NCBI GenBank assembly: GCA_026192395.1
Contig: WACF01000001.1
Coordinates: 2,354,309-2,418,308, forward strand
Reading direction: 5' to 3'
DNA: 64,000 bases
Origin: Proteobacteria bacterium 005FR1
GTDB lineage: Bacteria > Pseudomonadota > Gammaproteobacteria > Pseudomonadales > Cellvibrionaceae
The notes beneath the pieces are model-generated. The model was given only the letters and a program-made list of their open reading frames with translations, made no database searches and had not been told where the DNA came from. A program made the translations under genes and the position numbers. Numbering within the stretch: position 1 is the stretch's first letter; every line of letters starts with the position of its first letter. This document shows positions 46,040-55,490 of the stretch, one piece after another.

Positions 46040-48007
46040 ATGTTTCTCTCGAGCAACATGATGAATATCAAGCTGCTCCTCATCGAGGATGATGAGGACG
46101 ACTTCGTATTGACCCGCGACCTGCTCGACGAAATCGCCAAAGATCAATATACACTGGACTGGGTCCCTTCCGGCGAGGCGGCCAAGCAGGCGCTGGCGAG
46201 CAATCAACACGATCTCTGTCTGCTCGATTACCGGCTCGGCGGCGATGACGGGCTCACTCTGCTAGAACAGGCGCCTCGCCTGGGTTTCACCGGCCCGATC
46301 ATCATGCTGACCGGGCAGGAAGACACATCCGTCGATATCAGCGCACTTCGTGCAGGAGCTGTCGACTACCTGGTGAAGTCACAGCTGAACGGTGCGCGCC
46401 TGGCACGAGCGATCCGCTATGCGATCGCCCGCCGCGAGGTCGAAGTGGAGCGCATGGAGCGTCTGCGCGTCGAGGCTGAAAGCCGATCCAAAAGCGAGTT
46501 CCTCGCGCATCTGAGTCATGAGCTGCGCACCCCTCTGACAGCCATTCTCGGGTACACGGACATTCTGCTTCACCGCAGTAGCAGTGAGCGGGACGAAGCG
46601 GATTTGCTGACTATCAAGCGCAACGGCCAGCACCTGCTGAGCCTGCTAAATGATGTACTCGATCTTTCAAAAATCGCCGCCGGAAAACTGGAAATCAATA
46701 TTGAGAAGGTCGACCTCAACAGTTTCCTGGCCGACCTGCGCTCTTTAATGGAGGTAGCTGCGGCGGAGAAGAATCTCTCGCTCGACTTCCATGCCGACCA
46801 GCCACTGCCCACCGTCATTCACACCGATCCGATCCGTCTGAGGCAGATCCTGATCAATCTGATTGGCAACGCCATCAAGTTCACTCAACAGGGCAGCGTC
46901 AGTATCAAGGTCAGCATCCCGCATCGGGCCACTACCCAGATCTGCTTTGCTGTCGCGGATACCGGGGTCGGCATCGCCGGCAAGGACATCGAAAAGCTTT
47001 TTCTGCCCTTTTCCCAGGGTGATGGCAATCGCCTGCTCGCCCAACAAGGTAGCGGGCTTGGACTTACCATCAGCAAGCAATTGGCGGCGCGCCTGGGCGG
47101 GGATATCAAAGTCCATAGCGAACCCGGGCGCGGCAGTACATTCACAGTTGCAGTGGAAGCGGGTCCGGTACATCAAGGGGAGTGGGCGCCCCTGGCGATG
47201 ACCAGTAAGCCGGACGCGCGTTCGAATACCAGTCAGTACCGGCTTTCAGGCCATGTCCTGGTGGTGGATGATCTTCCGGATATCCGCTACCTGATCGGTG
47301 AGATACTTACCAGCGCCGGCGCTCGCGTCAGCTACGCCGCCGACGGCGAAGAGGCTCTGGCCTGCTATCACCGGGAGCGCGAGAGCGGAGACGCCTTCGA
47401 TCTCATTGTCATGGATATGCAGATGCCGGGCATCGACGGGCTCACAGCCAGCAAGCAGCTGCGCAGCGAGGGCTACCAATCGCCTATTCTTGCTCTCACC
47501 GCAGCGACCATGCAGGGCGAAAAGGAACGCTGCTTGACGGCCGGATGTGACGATTACCTGAGCAAACCCGTTGAAGAGACAGCCCTGCTTAACTGCGTGC
47601 AGACTTTGCTGGAAGGCAGAGTTGACGACAATTCCGCAACGCCGGCCGCGGGGATGGAACGGCTGGTTCTGCTGGTGGAAGACAACGAAGACGCTCGCGA
47701 GGCGACTCGCGAGGTGCTTCAGTTACTCGGCTGGGAAGTGCTCGAAGCGGAGTCCGGTGCTCAGGCGAAGGAGGTCGTTTCCGAAAGGCAGCCCACCGTG
47801 GCCCTTGTCGACCTGACACTGCCGGATACCGAGGGTTATCAGCTGGTGGAGGAGTTGCGCAAGGAGGGACTCGAGAAAACCGTGTTCGTAACCCTGAGCG
47901 GCTATACGGGAGATCCGGTTCGACAGAAGAGCGCTGGTGTAACCAGGCACATTACCAAGCCTGTGGGACTCTCGGAGCTGAGGGAAGCGCTGGACCATTT
48001 GAGTTGA
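46040..48007 (+). CDS. hybrid histidine kinase with three receiver domains
   Basis: A 655-residue soluble protein with the order REC-HisKA-HATPase-REC-REC. Receiver 1 has D63 (LLDYRLGGDDG). The H-box has H160 (LAHLSHELRTPLTAI). HATPase spans about 250-375 (NLIGNAIKF, DTGVGI, GSGLGLTIS). Receiver 2 has D459 (IVMDMQMPGIDG) and receiver 3 D591 (ALVDLTLPDTEG). No sensor or membrane segment, so the N-terminal receiver is the probable input, perhaps phosphorylated by the CHASE3 kinase upstream. Start ATG at 46040 or 18 bp later. It ends before a composite repeat element. Confidence 0.93.
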   Translation: MFLSSNMMNIKLLLIEDDEDDFVLTRDLLDEIAKDQYTLDWVPSGEAAKQALASNQHDLCLLDYRLGGDDGLTLLEQAPRLGFTGPIIMLTGQEDTSVDISALRAGAVDYLVKSQLNGARLARAIRYAIARREVEVERMERLRVEAESRSKSEFLAHLSHELRTPLTAILGYTDILLHRSSSERDEADLLTIKRNGQHLLSLLNDVLDLSKIAAGKLEINIEKVDLNSFLADLRSLMEVAAAEKNLSLDFHADQPLPTVIHTDPIRLRQILINLIGNAIKFTQQGSVSIKVSIPHRATTQICFAVADTGVGIAGKDIEKLFLPFSQGDGNRLLAQQGSGLGLTISKQLAARLGGDIKVHSEPGRGSTFTVAVEAGPVHQGEWAPLAMTSKPDARSNTSQYRLSGHVLVVDDLPDIRYLIGEILTSAGARVSYAADGEEALACYHRERESGDAFDLIVMDMQMPGIDGLTASKQLRSEGYQSPILALTAATMQGEKERCLTAGCDDYLSKPVEETALLNCVQTLLEGRVDDNSATPAAGMERLVLLVEDNEDAREATREVLQLLGWEVLEAESGAQAKEVVSERQPTVALVDLTLPDTEGYQLVEELRKEGLEKTVFVTLSGYTGDPVRQKSAGVTRHITKPVGLSELREALDHLS

Positions 48008-48048
48008 GTAGCCCACGTGGTACGAATCAGCCCGCAGTCGGGAAGATA

Positions 48049-48118
48049 GTTCCTGCTTTCGCAAGAATGACGAAAAAGGCGGCAGCGCGGCCTTTTTCGT
48101 CTCACGTCTCACGTCTCG
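48049..48118. repeat. composite repeat element at the convergent hybrid kinase/ribA junction
   Basis: Degenerate palindrome module (48049-48072, ending GAATGACG); hairpin module (48071-48099, CGAAAAAGGC / GCCTTTTTCG, inner GGCAGC) with T-tracts on both strands; then two to three family A heptads (48098-48118, TCTCACGTCTCACGTCTC). The order and several exact bases match the element at 28521-28704. The heptads run into the ribA coding end, and the ribA stop TGA is part of a heptad. Confidence 0.8.
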
Positions 48119-48711
48119 CTCTCGCTCTCGCTGTCGAACAAATGCCCTAGCTTGCCTTTCTTCGTTTCCAGATATTTGATGTTGTGGGGATTGCGCCCCG
48201 TCTGGTGAGGGATGCGCTCCGCCACGTCGATGCCGAGAGCCTTGAGCGCTTCCACTTTCTTCGGGTTATTGGTCATCAGACGGATTTTGTCGATGTGCAG
48301 GTGTTCCAGCATCTCCCGCAGAATGGAGTAGTCTCGCATGTCGGCGCCAAAGCCCAGCTGCTCGTTCGCTTCCACCGTATCGGCGCCGCAGTCCTGCAGA
48401 TGGTAGGCCTTGATCTTGTTGAGCAGGCCGATGCCGCGACCTTCCTGACGCAGATAGAAGATGACGCCGCGACCTTCCATGGCGATGCGGTGCATGGCTG
48501 CCTGAAGCTGGGCCCCGCAGTCGCAGCGCAGACTGAACAGCGCGTCCCCGGTGAGGCACTCGGAATGGATCCGCGCCAGGACCGGCTCGCCGCTGTCCAC
48601 GTCGCCCATAGTGAGCGCAATGTGCTCCTTCTCCGTCTCGGTATCTTCAAAGCCGTACATTTTGAAAATACCCCAGGGAGTTGGCAGTTTCGATGATTCA
48701 ACAAATCGCAT
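48109..48711 (-). CDS. ribA: GTP cyclohydrolase II
   Basis: A 200-residue enzyme opening the GTP ring in riboflavin synthesis. The zinc ligands are C52, C63 and C65 ([18 protein letters not shown]). The catalytic region [19 protein letters not shown] is intact. The start at 48711 ([14 protein letters not shown]) has a weak ribosome binding site. The last residues SESESET come from a CTCTCG-type repeat, and the TGA stop overlaps the heptad array, so the C-terminus seems to have been rewritten by the repeat. This intact RibA complements the degenerate RibBX at 51.9-53.0 kb. Confidence 0.95.
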   Translation of the reverse strand: MRFVESSKLPTPWGIFKMYGFEDTETEKEHIALTMGDVDSGEPVLARIHSECLTGDALFSLRCDCGAQLQAAMHRIAMEGRGVIFYLRQEGRGIGLLNKIKAYHLQDCGADTVEANEQLGFGADMRDYSILREMLEHLHIDKIRLMTNNPKKVEALKALGIDVAERIPHQTGRNPHNIKYLETKKGKLGHLFDSESESET

Positions 48712-48757
48712 AGCCACGTTGAGAATTCGCCTTCGTGATCGGGTAAGTTGGAAAGGT

Positions 48758-49396
48758 TTAGAAGCGGGACTCGAGAACCAGCACACCGTTTTCCCGCCGC
48801 ATGTCGACGCGGCTGAGATAGCTGTTGCCCAGGAGTATTTCCGCGGGGAAGTCGCCGACTGTGACGATGGCTTCCACCATGTTCAATTCGATTGCACCGA
48901 CTCTCACGCTGTTCAGCGTGAGCCGATAGCCGTTAACCAATCCGTTGGCAGTGGTGACGGTAACCTGCTGACCTGCGCGATAATTCAGCCCTATCCGCTG
49001 CGCAGTAGGCAAATTCATGGAAATGGCGGTCGCGCCGGTATCCACCATGAAGTCCACCGGGTGGCCATTGATGCGCCCGGGTGTGAAGTAATGCCCTCCA
49101 CGGCCCGACTGAATGTGGACTTCCGCTTTCTCCGGCTCGGCGAAACGCGTGCTTATACGCCGGGACATCCCCAGCGTTTTACGCTCGCCGTCGATCTCAA
49201 GCGTTGCCGACTTGGTGTCCGCGGTCACCAACAGCACCCCCTCGGGGCTGCGCTCGCCAGCGCGCAGCATGTGACGCTTGCCGTCGACCACAATGATGGC
49301 ACCGTCCTGAAACAAGCCCTGGACGATCACATCCAGCGACCAGGCCGGCGCGGCCGCGACCACGACAAAGCAGATCAGCAGCGTGCCCGCTACCAT
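48758..49396 (-). CDS. retropepsin-like clan AA aspartic protease
   Basis: A 212-residue protein with an N-terminal signal peptide or anchor (hydrophobic 3-18, APAWS). The protease domain (about 95-205) has the single catalytic motif D119-T120-G121 ([12 protein letters not shown]) and a matching hydrophobic-glycine motif near the end ([12 protein letters not shown]). It should act as a homodimer in the periplasm. Family members are common in proteobacteria; substrates are unknown. It begins 3 bp after pgpA ends and precedes ribA by 46 bp, so it rides in the rib/nusB/thiL operon. Confidence 0.87.
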   Translation of the reverse strand: MVAGTLLICFVVVAAAPAWSLDVIVQGLFQDGAIIVVDGKRHMLRAGERSPEGVLLVTADTKSATLEIDGERKTLGMSRRISTRFAEPEKAEVHIQSGRGGHYFTPGRINGHPVDFMVDTGATAISMNLPTAQRIGLNYRAGQQVTVTTANGLVNGYRLTLNSVRVGAIELNMVEAIVTVGDFPAEILLGNSYLSRVDMRRENGVLVLESRF

Positions 49397-49399
49397 CGC

Positions 49400-49874
<475 letters not shown>

Positions 49875-49897
<23 letters not shown>

Positions 49898-50855
49898 AAT
49901 GCTGATAACCTGTTTTGCCGAGGGCGATTGGCCTGCCCTTGTACCTGCAAGAGACCCCTTCGCCGCGAACAATTTCGCCGATCTGACTCGCGGACAGCCG
50001 CTTCTGGCTGACCATCTGCTCTACATGCAAAGCCTGGGCTGGGGGAACTGTAAAACAGAGCTGGTAGTCATCGCCACCGGAAAGTGCCCATTCGCGCACC
50101 TGCTCCGGCCTGGCGACCTTGGCCAGCGCTTCTGAGACCGGCACACGTTCCCAGTCGATCAGCGCCCCTACTCCACTGGATTTGCAAATGTGACCGAGAT
50201 CAGCCAGCAAGCCGTCGGAAACGTCGATGGCAGCGGAAGCGATGCCCGCCAGCATTTGCCCTTCTTTCAGACGAGGCAACGGCCGGTAGTAATGGGACAT
50301 CAAATAGGCGAAGGCGGCCTTGCCCACTTTCAGGCGATTCCTGATGACCGCTACGGCGGCTGCCGCATCACCCAGGGTCCCCGTAACGTAGACGAGGTCC
50401 CCGGGGCGCGCATTGCCTCGCAGCAGCGCCTGGTTCAGCTCCACCGCGCCCATCACCTGGATGGTGATTGAAAGCGGGCCGCGGGTGGTATCCCCGCCCA
50501 CCAGCGCGCAGTGGAATTCACTGGCGGCCTGGAACAGTCCACGGGCGAAGCCGTCCAGCCAGGGGGCGTCCGCCGATGGCAAGGTCAGCGCCAGAGTGAA
50601 CCACAGGGCTTCCCCACCCATTGCGGCCATGTCGCTGAGATTGACCCTGAGGGCTCGCTCTGCGATGAGCTCCGGGTCGGCGTTCTCGGGGAAATGGTTG
50701 CCCGCCACCAGTGTGTCGATGGTGGTGGCAAGCGCTTTGCCGGCGGGCGGCATCAGCAGAGCGCAATCGTCACCGATTCCTAGCGAGACGCCGAAGGCGC
50801 CGGGTTGCCGCTGCTGGAAATACTTTTCGATGAGATCGAACTCGTTGAGCGCCAT
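49875..50855 (-). CDS. thiL: thiamine-monophosphate kinase
   Basis: A 326-residue enzyme forming thiamine diphosphate from TMP. The N-terminal GIGDDCALLMPPAGKALATTIDTLV, the GGDTTRG motif and the C-terminal ALSGGDDYQLCFTV are typical. It starts directly after the nusB stop (no intervening base) and overlaps pgpA. The TPP it makes is the cofactor of Dxs at 37 kb. Confidence 0.95.
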
Positions 50856-51302
50856 CTACTTCCCTGATACCTCCAGCGAGCGGTGCTTCGCCGCCGCGCG
50901 GTCTAGCACGCCGTTGATGAACTTGTGGGCGTCAGTGGCGCCGAATTTCTTTGCCAGCGAGACCGCCTCATTGATGACGACTTTGAAGGGGACGTCGATG
51001 CGGCGGGTCAGCTCGTAGCCGGCGATCCGCAGCAGGGCCACGGTGATCGGATCCAGCTCCTGAAGGCTGCGGCCTTGCAAATAGGGCTCGAACGCGCCAT
51101 CGATGGCGTCCAGCTGCCGAGGAATGCTCTGCACCAGCTCCTCGAAGTACTCCATGTCCACATGGCTCATGTCGTACTCTTCGCGAAACTGCTGGGTAAT
51201 TTCCCAGGGATCGAGCTTGCTGATCTGCCATTGATAAAGCGCCTGCATGGCGTAATGGCGAGCTTTGCGGCGCGCAGCGGGCGTCGGGGCGGAAAATGCC
51301 AT
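50856..51302 (-). CDS. nusB: transcription antitermination factor NusB
   Basis: A 148-residue all-helical RNA-binding protein of the rRNA antitermination complex. RRKARHYAMQALYQWQ near the N-terminus and FVNGVLD-like KFINGVLDRAA near the end are signatures. It lies 19 bp after ribH, the conserved ribH-nusB-thiL-pgpA order. Confidence 0.96.
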   Translation of the reverse strand: MAFSAPTPAARRKARHYAMQALYQWQISKLDPWEITQQFREEYDMSHVDMEYFEELVQSIPRQLDAIDGAFEPYLQGRSLQELDPITVALLRIAGYELTRRIDVPFKVVINEAVSLAKKFGATDAHKFINGVLDRAAAKHRSLEVSGK

Positions 51303-51321
51303 GGTATCTCTTCTCTAGGAA

Positions 51322-51789
51322 TTACAACTGCTTCAAAAGTGACACCATTTCCAGCGCCGTGGCGGCTGCCTCGGCGCCTTTGTTGCCGGCCTTGGTGCCG
51401 GCGCGTTCGATGGCCTGCTCGATGGTGTCCACGGTGAGTACACCGAAAGCAATGGGCACGCCGGTCGCCAGGGAAACCTGCGCCAGACCCTTACTGCATT
51501 CGCCGGCCACGTAATCGAAATGTGGAGTGCCGCCGCGGATCACCGCGCCGAGCGCGATGATCGCGTCATAGTTGCCGGACGCCGCGAGCTTTTGCGCCGC
51601 AATGGGCATCTCGACCGCGCCAGGAACGTAGCACTCGGTAACCTCATCTTCGGCAATGCCATGGCGACGCAAAGTGTCCAGCGCGCCGGCCTTGAGGTTT
51701 TCCACCACAAAGCTGTTCCATCGGGTGATCAGCAGCGCATAGCGGCCCTGCACGGAAGTGAAGTCGCCTTCGAATATTTTTTTTGCCAT
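51322..51789 (-). CDS. ribH: 6,7-dimethyl-8-ribityllumazine synthase
   Basis: A 155-residue lumazine synthase (also called RibE in E. coli). Substrate-binding [12 protein letters not shown], the VPGAVEMP loop and [17 protein letters not shown] are all intact, including the catalytic His. It condenses the RibA/RibD product with dihydroxybutanone phosphate from the RibB domain. A 145-bp gap filled by a heptad element separates it from ribBX upstream. Confidence 0.96.
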   Translation of the reverse strand: MAKKIFEGDFTSVQGRYALLITRWNSFVVENLKAGALDTLRRHGIAEDEVTECYVPGAVEMPIAAQKLAASGNYDAIIALGAVIRGGTPHFDYVAGECSKGLAQVSLATGVPIAFGVLTVDTIEQAIERAGTKAGNKGAEAAATALEMVSLLKQL

Positions 51790-51824
51790 TGGTTGTTAGC
51801 CTTACGATTTGTTGTCATTTTGCC

Positions 51825-51943
51825 TGTGAGACGCTAGACGTGAGACGTAAGATGAAAGGGAAGTAAAGCTCAGGGGCGCCCCATCTCACATCTCACATCT
51901 CACATCTCACATCTCACATCTCACATCTCACATCTCACGCGTC
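51825..51943. repeat. palindromic heptad element, family A, inside the rib operon
   Basis: Left arm (51825-51857) of GTGAGAC-type degenerate heptads; G/C-containing centre (51858-51882); right arm with exactly eight perfect copies of ATCTCAC (51883-51938). Arms face each other as at 6706-6816. The last heptad supplies the TGA stop of ribBX (51935-51937). Confidence 0.9.
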
Positions 51944-53050
51944 AGGCGATATCTGCTCCACCACTTCCAGATCGAAACCGGAAATCGCGGTAAAACGCAG
52001 CGGTGCCGACATCAGGCGCATCTTACGCACGCCGAGATCCTGCAGAATCTGCGCGCCGGTGCCGATCTGGCGATAGACCATGTCCTGACTCGGGCGGGCC
52101 TGCTTGCCGGAGAGCATCCAGTCCACGCTTTCCTCGATGGTGGAAGCGGGATCGCTGTGGCAGATCAACACGACCACGCCAGCGCCTTCCTTCTCGACAT
52201 GACGCAAGGCGTCATGGAAACCCCAGGAACGGAAGCCTTGCTCGTCGGGTTTGTGGATCGTGAAGATGTCGCGGGCTGCGTCCAGTACATGCACGCGAAC
52301 CAGGGTGGGCTCGTCGGCTTTCACATCGCCTTTCACCAGCGCGAAATGTTTTTCCTTGCGGGGAATGTCGCGGTAGCTGAGCAGACGGAAGGAACCGAAG
52401 TCGGTGTTGATTTCCCGCTCGTTGATGCACTCGACGGTTTTTTCCTTTACCGCGCGGTAGTGAATCAGGTCGGCGATAGTGCCGATCTTCAGGCCGTGCT
52501 TCTCGGCGAACTTCTCCAGATCGGGACGGCGTGCCATGGTGCCATCGTCATTCATGATCTCGACGATCACCGCCGCCGGTTCATAGCCGGCGAGGCGCGC
52601 CAGGTCGCAGCCCGCTTCGGTGTGGCCGGCGCGGCTCAACACACCGCCCGCCTGAGCGATGATCGGAAACACGTGGCCGGGCTGGACGATGTCCGTCGGC
52701 TTGGCATCGCCGGCGATGGCCGCACGCACGGTGCGTGCACGGTCGGCGGCGGAAATACCGGTGGTCACCCCTTCAGCCGCTTCGATGGAAACGGTGAAGT
52801 TGGTGGTATGCCGAGCGCCATTGTCGTGCACCATGAGCGGCAGCTTCAACTGCTTGGAGCGATCCTGCGTCAGCGTCAGGCATACCAGCCCGCGCGCGTG
52901 GGTAGCCATGAAGTTGATGTCTTCGGGCCGCACCTGTTCGGCGGCGATAATCAGATCGCCTTCGTTTTCGCGATCTTCGTCGTCCATCAGGATTACCATT
53001 TTGCCCTGGCGGATATCGTCGATGATTTCTTCGATTGTGTTCAGTGCCAT
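51935..53050 (-). CDS. ribB: dihydroxybutanone phosphate synthase fused to degenerate RibA domain (RibBX)
   Basis: A 371-residue fusion. The N-terminal RibB domain (1-200) is intact: DDEDRENEGDL metal site, SRAGHTEAGCDLARLAG and the Asp/Thr-rich loop. The C-terminal half keeps the GTP cyclohydrolase II fold pattern, but the three zinc cysteines are gone: the corresponding segment reads VLDAARDIFTIHKPDEQG, and the GRGIG loop is missing. That is the RibBX type described in proteobacteria, where only the RibB activity remains. GTP cyclohydrolase activity would come from the ribA gene at 48.1-48.7 kb. The stop codon lies in a heptad repeat. Confidence 0.93.
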   Translation of the reverse strand: MALNTIEEIIDDIRQGKMVILMDDEDRENEGDLIIAAEQVRPEDINFMATHARGLVCLTLTQDRSKQLKLPLMVHDNGARHTTNFTVSIEAAEGVTTGISAADRARTVRAAIAGDAKPTDIVQPGHVFPIIAQAGGVLSRAGHTEAGCDLARLAGYEPAAVIVEIMNDDGTMARRPDLEKFAEKHGLKIGTIADLIHYRAVKEKTVECINEREINTDFGSFRLLSYRDIPRKEKHFALVKGDVKADEPTLVRVHVLDAARDIFTIHKPDEQGFRSWGFHDALRHVEKEGAGVVVLICHSDPASTIEESVDWMLSGKQARPSQDMVYRQIGTGAQILQDLGVRKMRLMSAPLRFTAISGFDLEVVEQISPDA

Positions 53051-53117
53051 TGTCTACTTACCAGATTCACTTACAAAAGTGGCTTACAAGAAATTCGATC
53101 ACCAAAGTGGTGTGTGC

Positions 53118-53774
53118 TCAGTCCTTGGCGAAGCCGTGTTCGGCGAGAAATTCCATACTGATGCCCTTGCCCTCGTCCCCACTGCGCGCAAGCAGCAGAC
53201 GTTCGAGATAGCGCGCAATCACATCCACTTCCAGATTCACCTCGCGACCAGCCTGGTAGTCGCCGATGATGGTGTGCTCCAGCGTATGCGGAACGATGTT
53301 GAGCTCGAACTCGCTGCCGGAAACCTTATTCACCGTGAGGCTGGTGCCGTCGACGGTAATTGAGCCCTTCTGGGCGATGTAAGGGGCCAGATCGTCGGGG
53401 GCGGCGATGGTGAATCGCTCCGACCGGGCATCCTTTCGACGGCTGATCACCGTACCGACGCCATCCACATGACCACTGACGATGTGGCCGCCCAGGCGTG
53501 AGTTGGCGGTGAGGGCCTTTTCCAGATTGATGCCGCTGCCAACCTTCCAGTTCGGAATGGTGGTGTGCTCCAGAGACTCCTGGGACACATCCGCCCAAAA
53601 GCCCTTGCCGGTCAGTTGAGTGGCAGTCAGGCAAACGCCGTTGCAGGCGATGGAATCGCCGATCTGCACATCGGACAGGTCCAGGGTGCCGGTCTCGACT
53701 TCCAGGCGGATATCACCCCCACAGGGTTCCACCTTGGCGATGCGGCCGATGGATTCAATAATTCCGGTAAACAT
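53118..53774 (-). CDS. ribC: riboflavin synthase, alpha subunit
   Basis: A 218-residue two-domain enzyme with internally repeated lumazine-binding folds. The start MFTGIIESIGRI is invariant in the family. GDSIACNGVCLT (first repeat) and KGSITVDGTSLTV (second repeat) are the substrate-binding motifs, and GGHIVSGHVDGVG precedes the second. It follows ribD by 13 bp. It dismutates two lumazines to riboflavin (named ribE in some species). Confidence 0.95.
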   Translation of the reverse strand: MFTGIIESIGRIAKVEPCGGDIRLEVETGTLDLSDVQIGDSIACNGVCLTATQLTGKGFWADVSQESLEHTTIPNWKVGSGINLEKALTANSRLGGHIVSGHVDGVGTVISRRKDARSERFTIAAPDDLAPYIAQKGSITVDGTSLTVNKVSGSEFELNIVPHTLEHTIIGDYQAGREVNLEVDVIARYLERLLLARSGDEGKGISMEFLAEHGFAKD

Positions 53775-53787
53775 CTGATCAACTCGT

Positions 53788-54912
53788 TCAGGATTCGGGG
53801 TCGATGGTGGCGGTGATGCGCCAGTCCTGGCCAATCGCGCGCACATCGGAGATTTTCAGGCCCAGCTGGGCGGCCATGGTTTCCAGCGGCATGTTGAAAA
53901 GCGGTCGGGCGCTGCTGCCCAGGAGCTTGGGGGCCATATACACAACCAGCTCGTCCAGCAGCCCTTGCTGCAGGAACTGCCCGGTAAGAGTCGCGCCGGC
54001 TTCAACCAACACTTCGTTGCACTGCCGTTCCGCCAACAGCTGCAACAGTTTGCGAAGGTCGATTCGCCCGCTGTTGCCGGCCAGCACCAGCTGAGTCACT
54101 TCAGCCCGGGTTTGCGGCAAGGGAGCGGTCGCTACCGCACTGACCACCAGCAACTCGCCCGGAACCCGAAGAATCTGCGCGGAGGCGGGCAGTCGTCCCG
54201 CGGAATCGAGAACCACCCGCAGCGGCTGGCGTTCAGCGATCAGTTCCGCATTCGGCAAATTCAGTTCCGCCGCACGGACATTCAGCGAGGGATCGTCCCG
54301 CAGCACCGTTTCGATTCCGGTAATTACCGCATTGCTGCGAGCACGCAGGCGCTGCACTTCGGCGCGCGCGGCGGGGCCGGTAATCCATTTGCTTTCGCCA
54401 CTTGCCATGGCGGTTCGGCCATCCAGACTCATGGCCGACTTGATACGTACGAAAGGCATGCCCCGGGACATGCGTTTGATGAAGCCGGGGTTAAGCTGCC
54501 GTGCTTCGGTTTCCAGTACCGGGCCTGCCACGGTGATGCCAGCCTGTCGCAGTTGCTCAAGACCGCTGCCGGCGACTCGGGGGTTTGGATCTTCCATGCC
54601 GTAAACCACCCGGTTTATCCGCGCAGCGATCAAAGCTTCGCTGCAGGGCCCGGTCTTGCCATGATGACAGCATGGCTCCAGCGATACGTAGGCGGTGGCT
54701 CCTGCCACGCTCTCGCCACGCTCGCGGGCGTCGGCCAGCGCATTGACTTCCGCGTGGCCTTCGCCGGCACGGATGTGCCAGCCTTCACCGATCACTGTGC
54801 CGTCGCGCACCAGCACGCAACCCACCAGGGGGTTGGGCCGCGCCGTATAAAGCCCGCGCCTGGCCAGGCCAATTGCGCGGGCCATGTGCCGGTAGTCATC
54901 CTGGCTGATCAT
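53788..54912 (-). CDS. ribD: bifunctional pyrimidine deaminase/reductase
   Basis: A 374-residue fusion. The N-terminal zinc deaminase domain (1-145) has HAEVNAL and PCCHHGKTGPC. The C-terminal reductase domain (150-370) has SLDGRTA and SKWITGPAAR. It carries out two consecutive steps after GTP cyclohydrolase II. It starts 15 bp after the nrdR stop. Confidence 0.95.
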   Translation of the reverse strand: MISQDDYRHMARAIGLARRGLYTARPNPLVGCVLVRDGTVIGEGWHIRAGEGHAEVNALADARERGESVAGATAYVSLEPCCHHGKTGPCSEALIAARINRVVYGMEDPNPRVAGSGLEQLRQAGITVAGPVLETEARQLNPGFIKRMSRGMPFVRIKSAMSLDGRTAMASGESKWITGPAARAEVQRLRARSNAVITGIETVLRDDPSLNVRAAELNLPNAELIAERQPLRVVLDSAGRLPASAQILRVPGELLVVSAVATAPLPQTRAEVTQLVLAGNSGRIDLRKLLQLLAERQCNEVLVEAGATLTGQFLQQGLLDELVVYMAPKLLGSSARPLFNMPLETMAAQLGLKISDVRAIGQDWRITATIDPES

Positions 54913-54927
54913 TGTGATGGGACCAAA

Positions 54928-55392
54928 CTATTCAGTGCTGGAAAGGCGATCGATTTCGCGGCGGAATTCTTCCACGTCCTGAAAGCTGCGGTAAACCGAG
55001 GCGAAGCGAACGTAGGCCACCTGATCCAGTTGCCGCAACTCTTCCATCACCTTTTCGCCAATGACCCGTGAGGGCAGTTCGCGCTCGCCGGTCGCCTGGA
55101 GGTTGTGCTTGATCCGGCTAATTGCCGATTCGATGCTTTCGATGCTTTCGATGCTGACCGGGCGCTTTTCCAGCGCGCGCTGCAAGCCCGCTCGCAGCTT
55201 GGCGTCATCGAAGGGCTCGCGGGTACCGTCGGTCTTGATCACCCGCGGCATCAACAGTTCGGCGATCTCGTAGGTGGTAAAGCGTTCGTGGCAGGACAGG
55301 CACTCGCGCCGACGACGAACCTGATCGCCCTCGGAAACCAGGCGCGAATCGATAACCTTGGTGTCGTCAGCGCTGCAGAAGGGACAATGCAT
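54928..55392 (-). CDS. nrdR: transcriptional repressor NrdR
   Basis: A 154-residue regulator of ribonucleotide reductase genes. Zinc ribbon C3, C6, C31, C34 ([14 protein letters not shown]), followed by an ATP-cone domain (about 49-140; [20 protein letters not shown]). A short tandem IESIESIES near residue 80 comes from a 9-bp DNA repeat (CGATGCTTT, about 55132-55157) and looks like a local slippage expansion. It lies between glyA and ribD, a conserved neighbourhood. Confidence 0.96.
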   Translation of the reverse strand: MHCPFCSADDTKVIDSRLVSEGDQVRRRRECLSCHERFTTYEIAELLMPRVIKTDGTREPFDDAKLRAGLQRALEKRPVSIESIESIESAISRIKHNLQATGERELPSRVIGEKVMEELRQLDQVAYVRFASVYRSFQDVEEFRREIDRLSSTE

Positions 55393-55432
55393 GGTGCCTA
55401 CCCGAATTGTTGCTAAAAGGACTCTTCATATC

Positions 55433-55467
55433 GGCCGAAGTGAGCTCTGCAGAAGGTCACTTCGGCC
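55433..55467 (-). terminator. hairpin between glyA and nrdR
   Basis: Perfect 11-bp stem GGCCGAAGTGA / TCACTTCGGCC with a 13-nt loop. No immediate T-run follows on the minus strand. It may end glyA transcripts partially or protect their 3' end. Confidence 0.45.
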
Positions 55468-55490
55468 CTCTGCAGATCATCCAGCGACGG

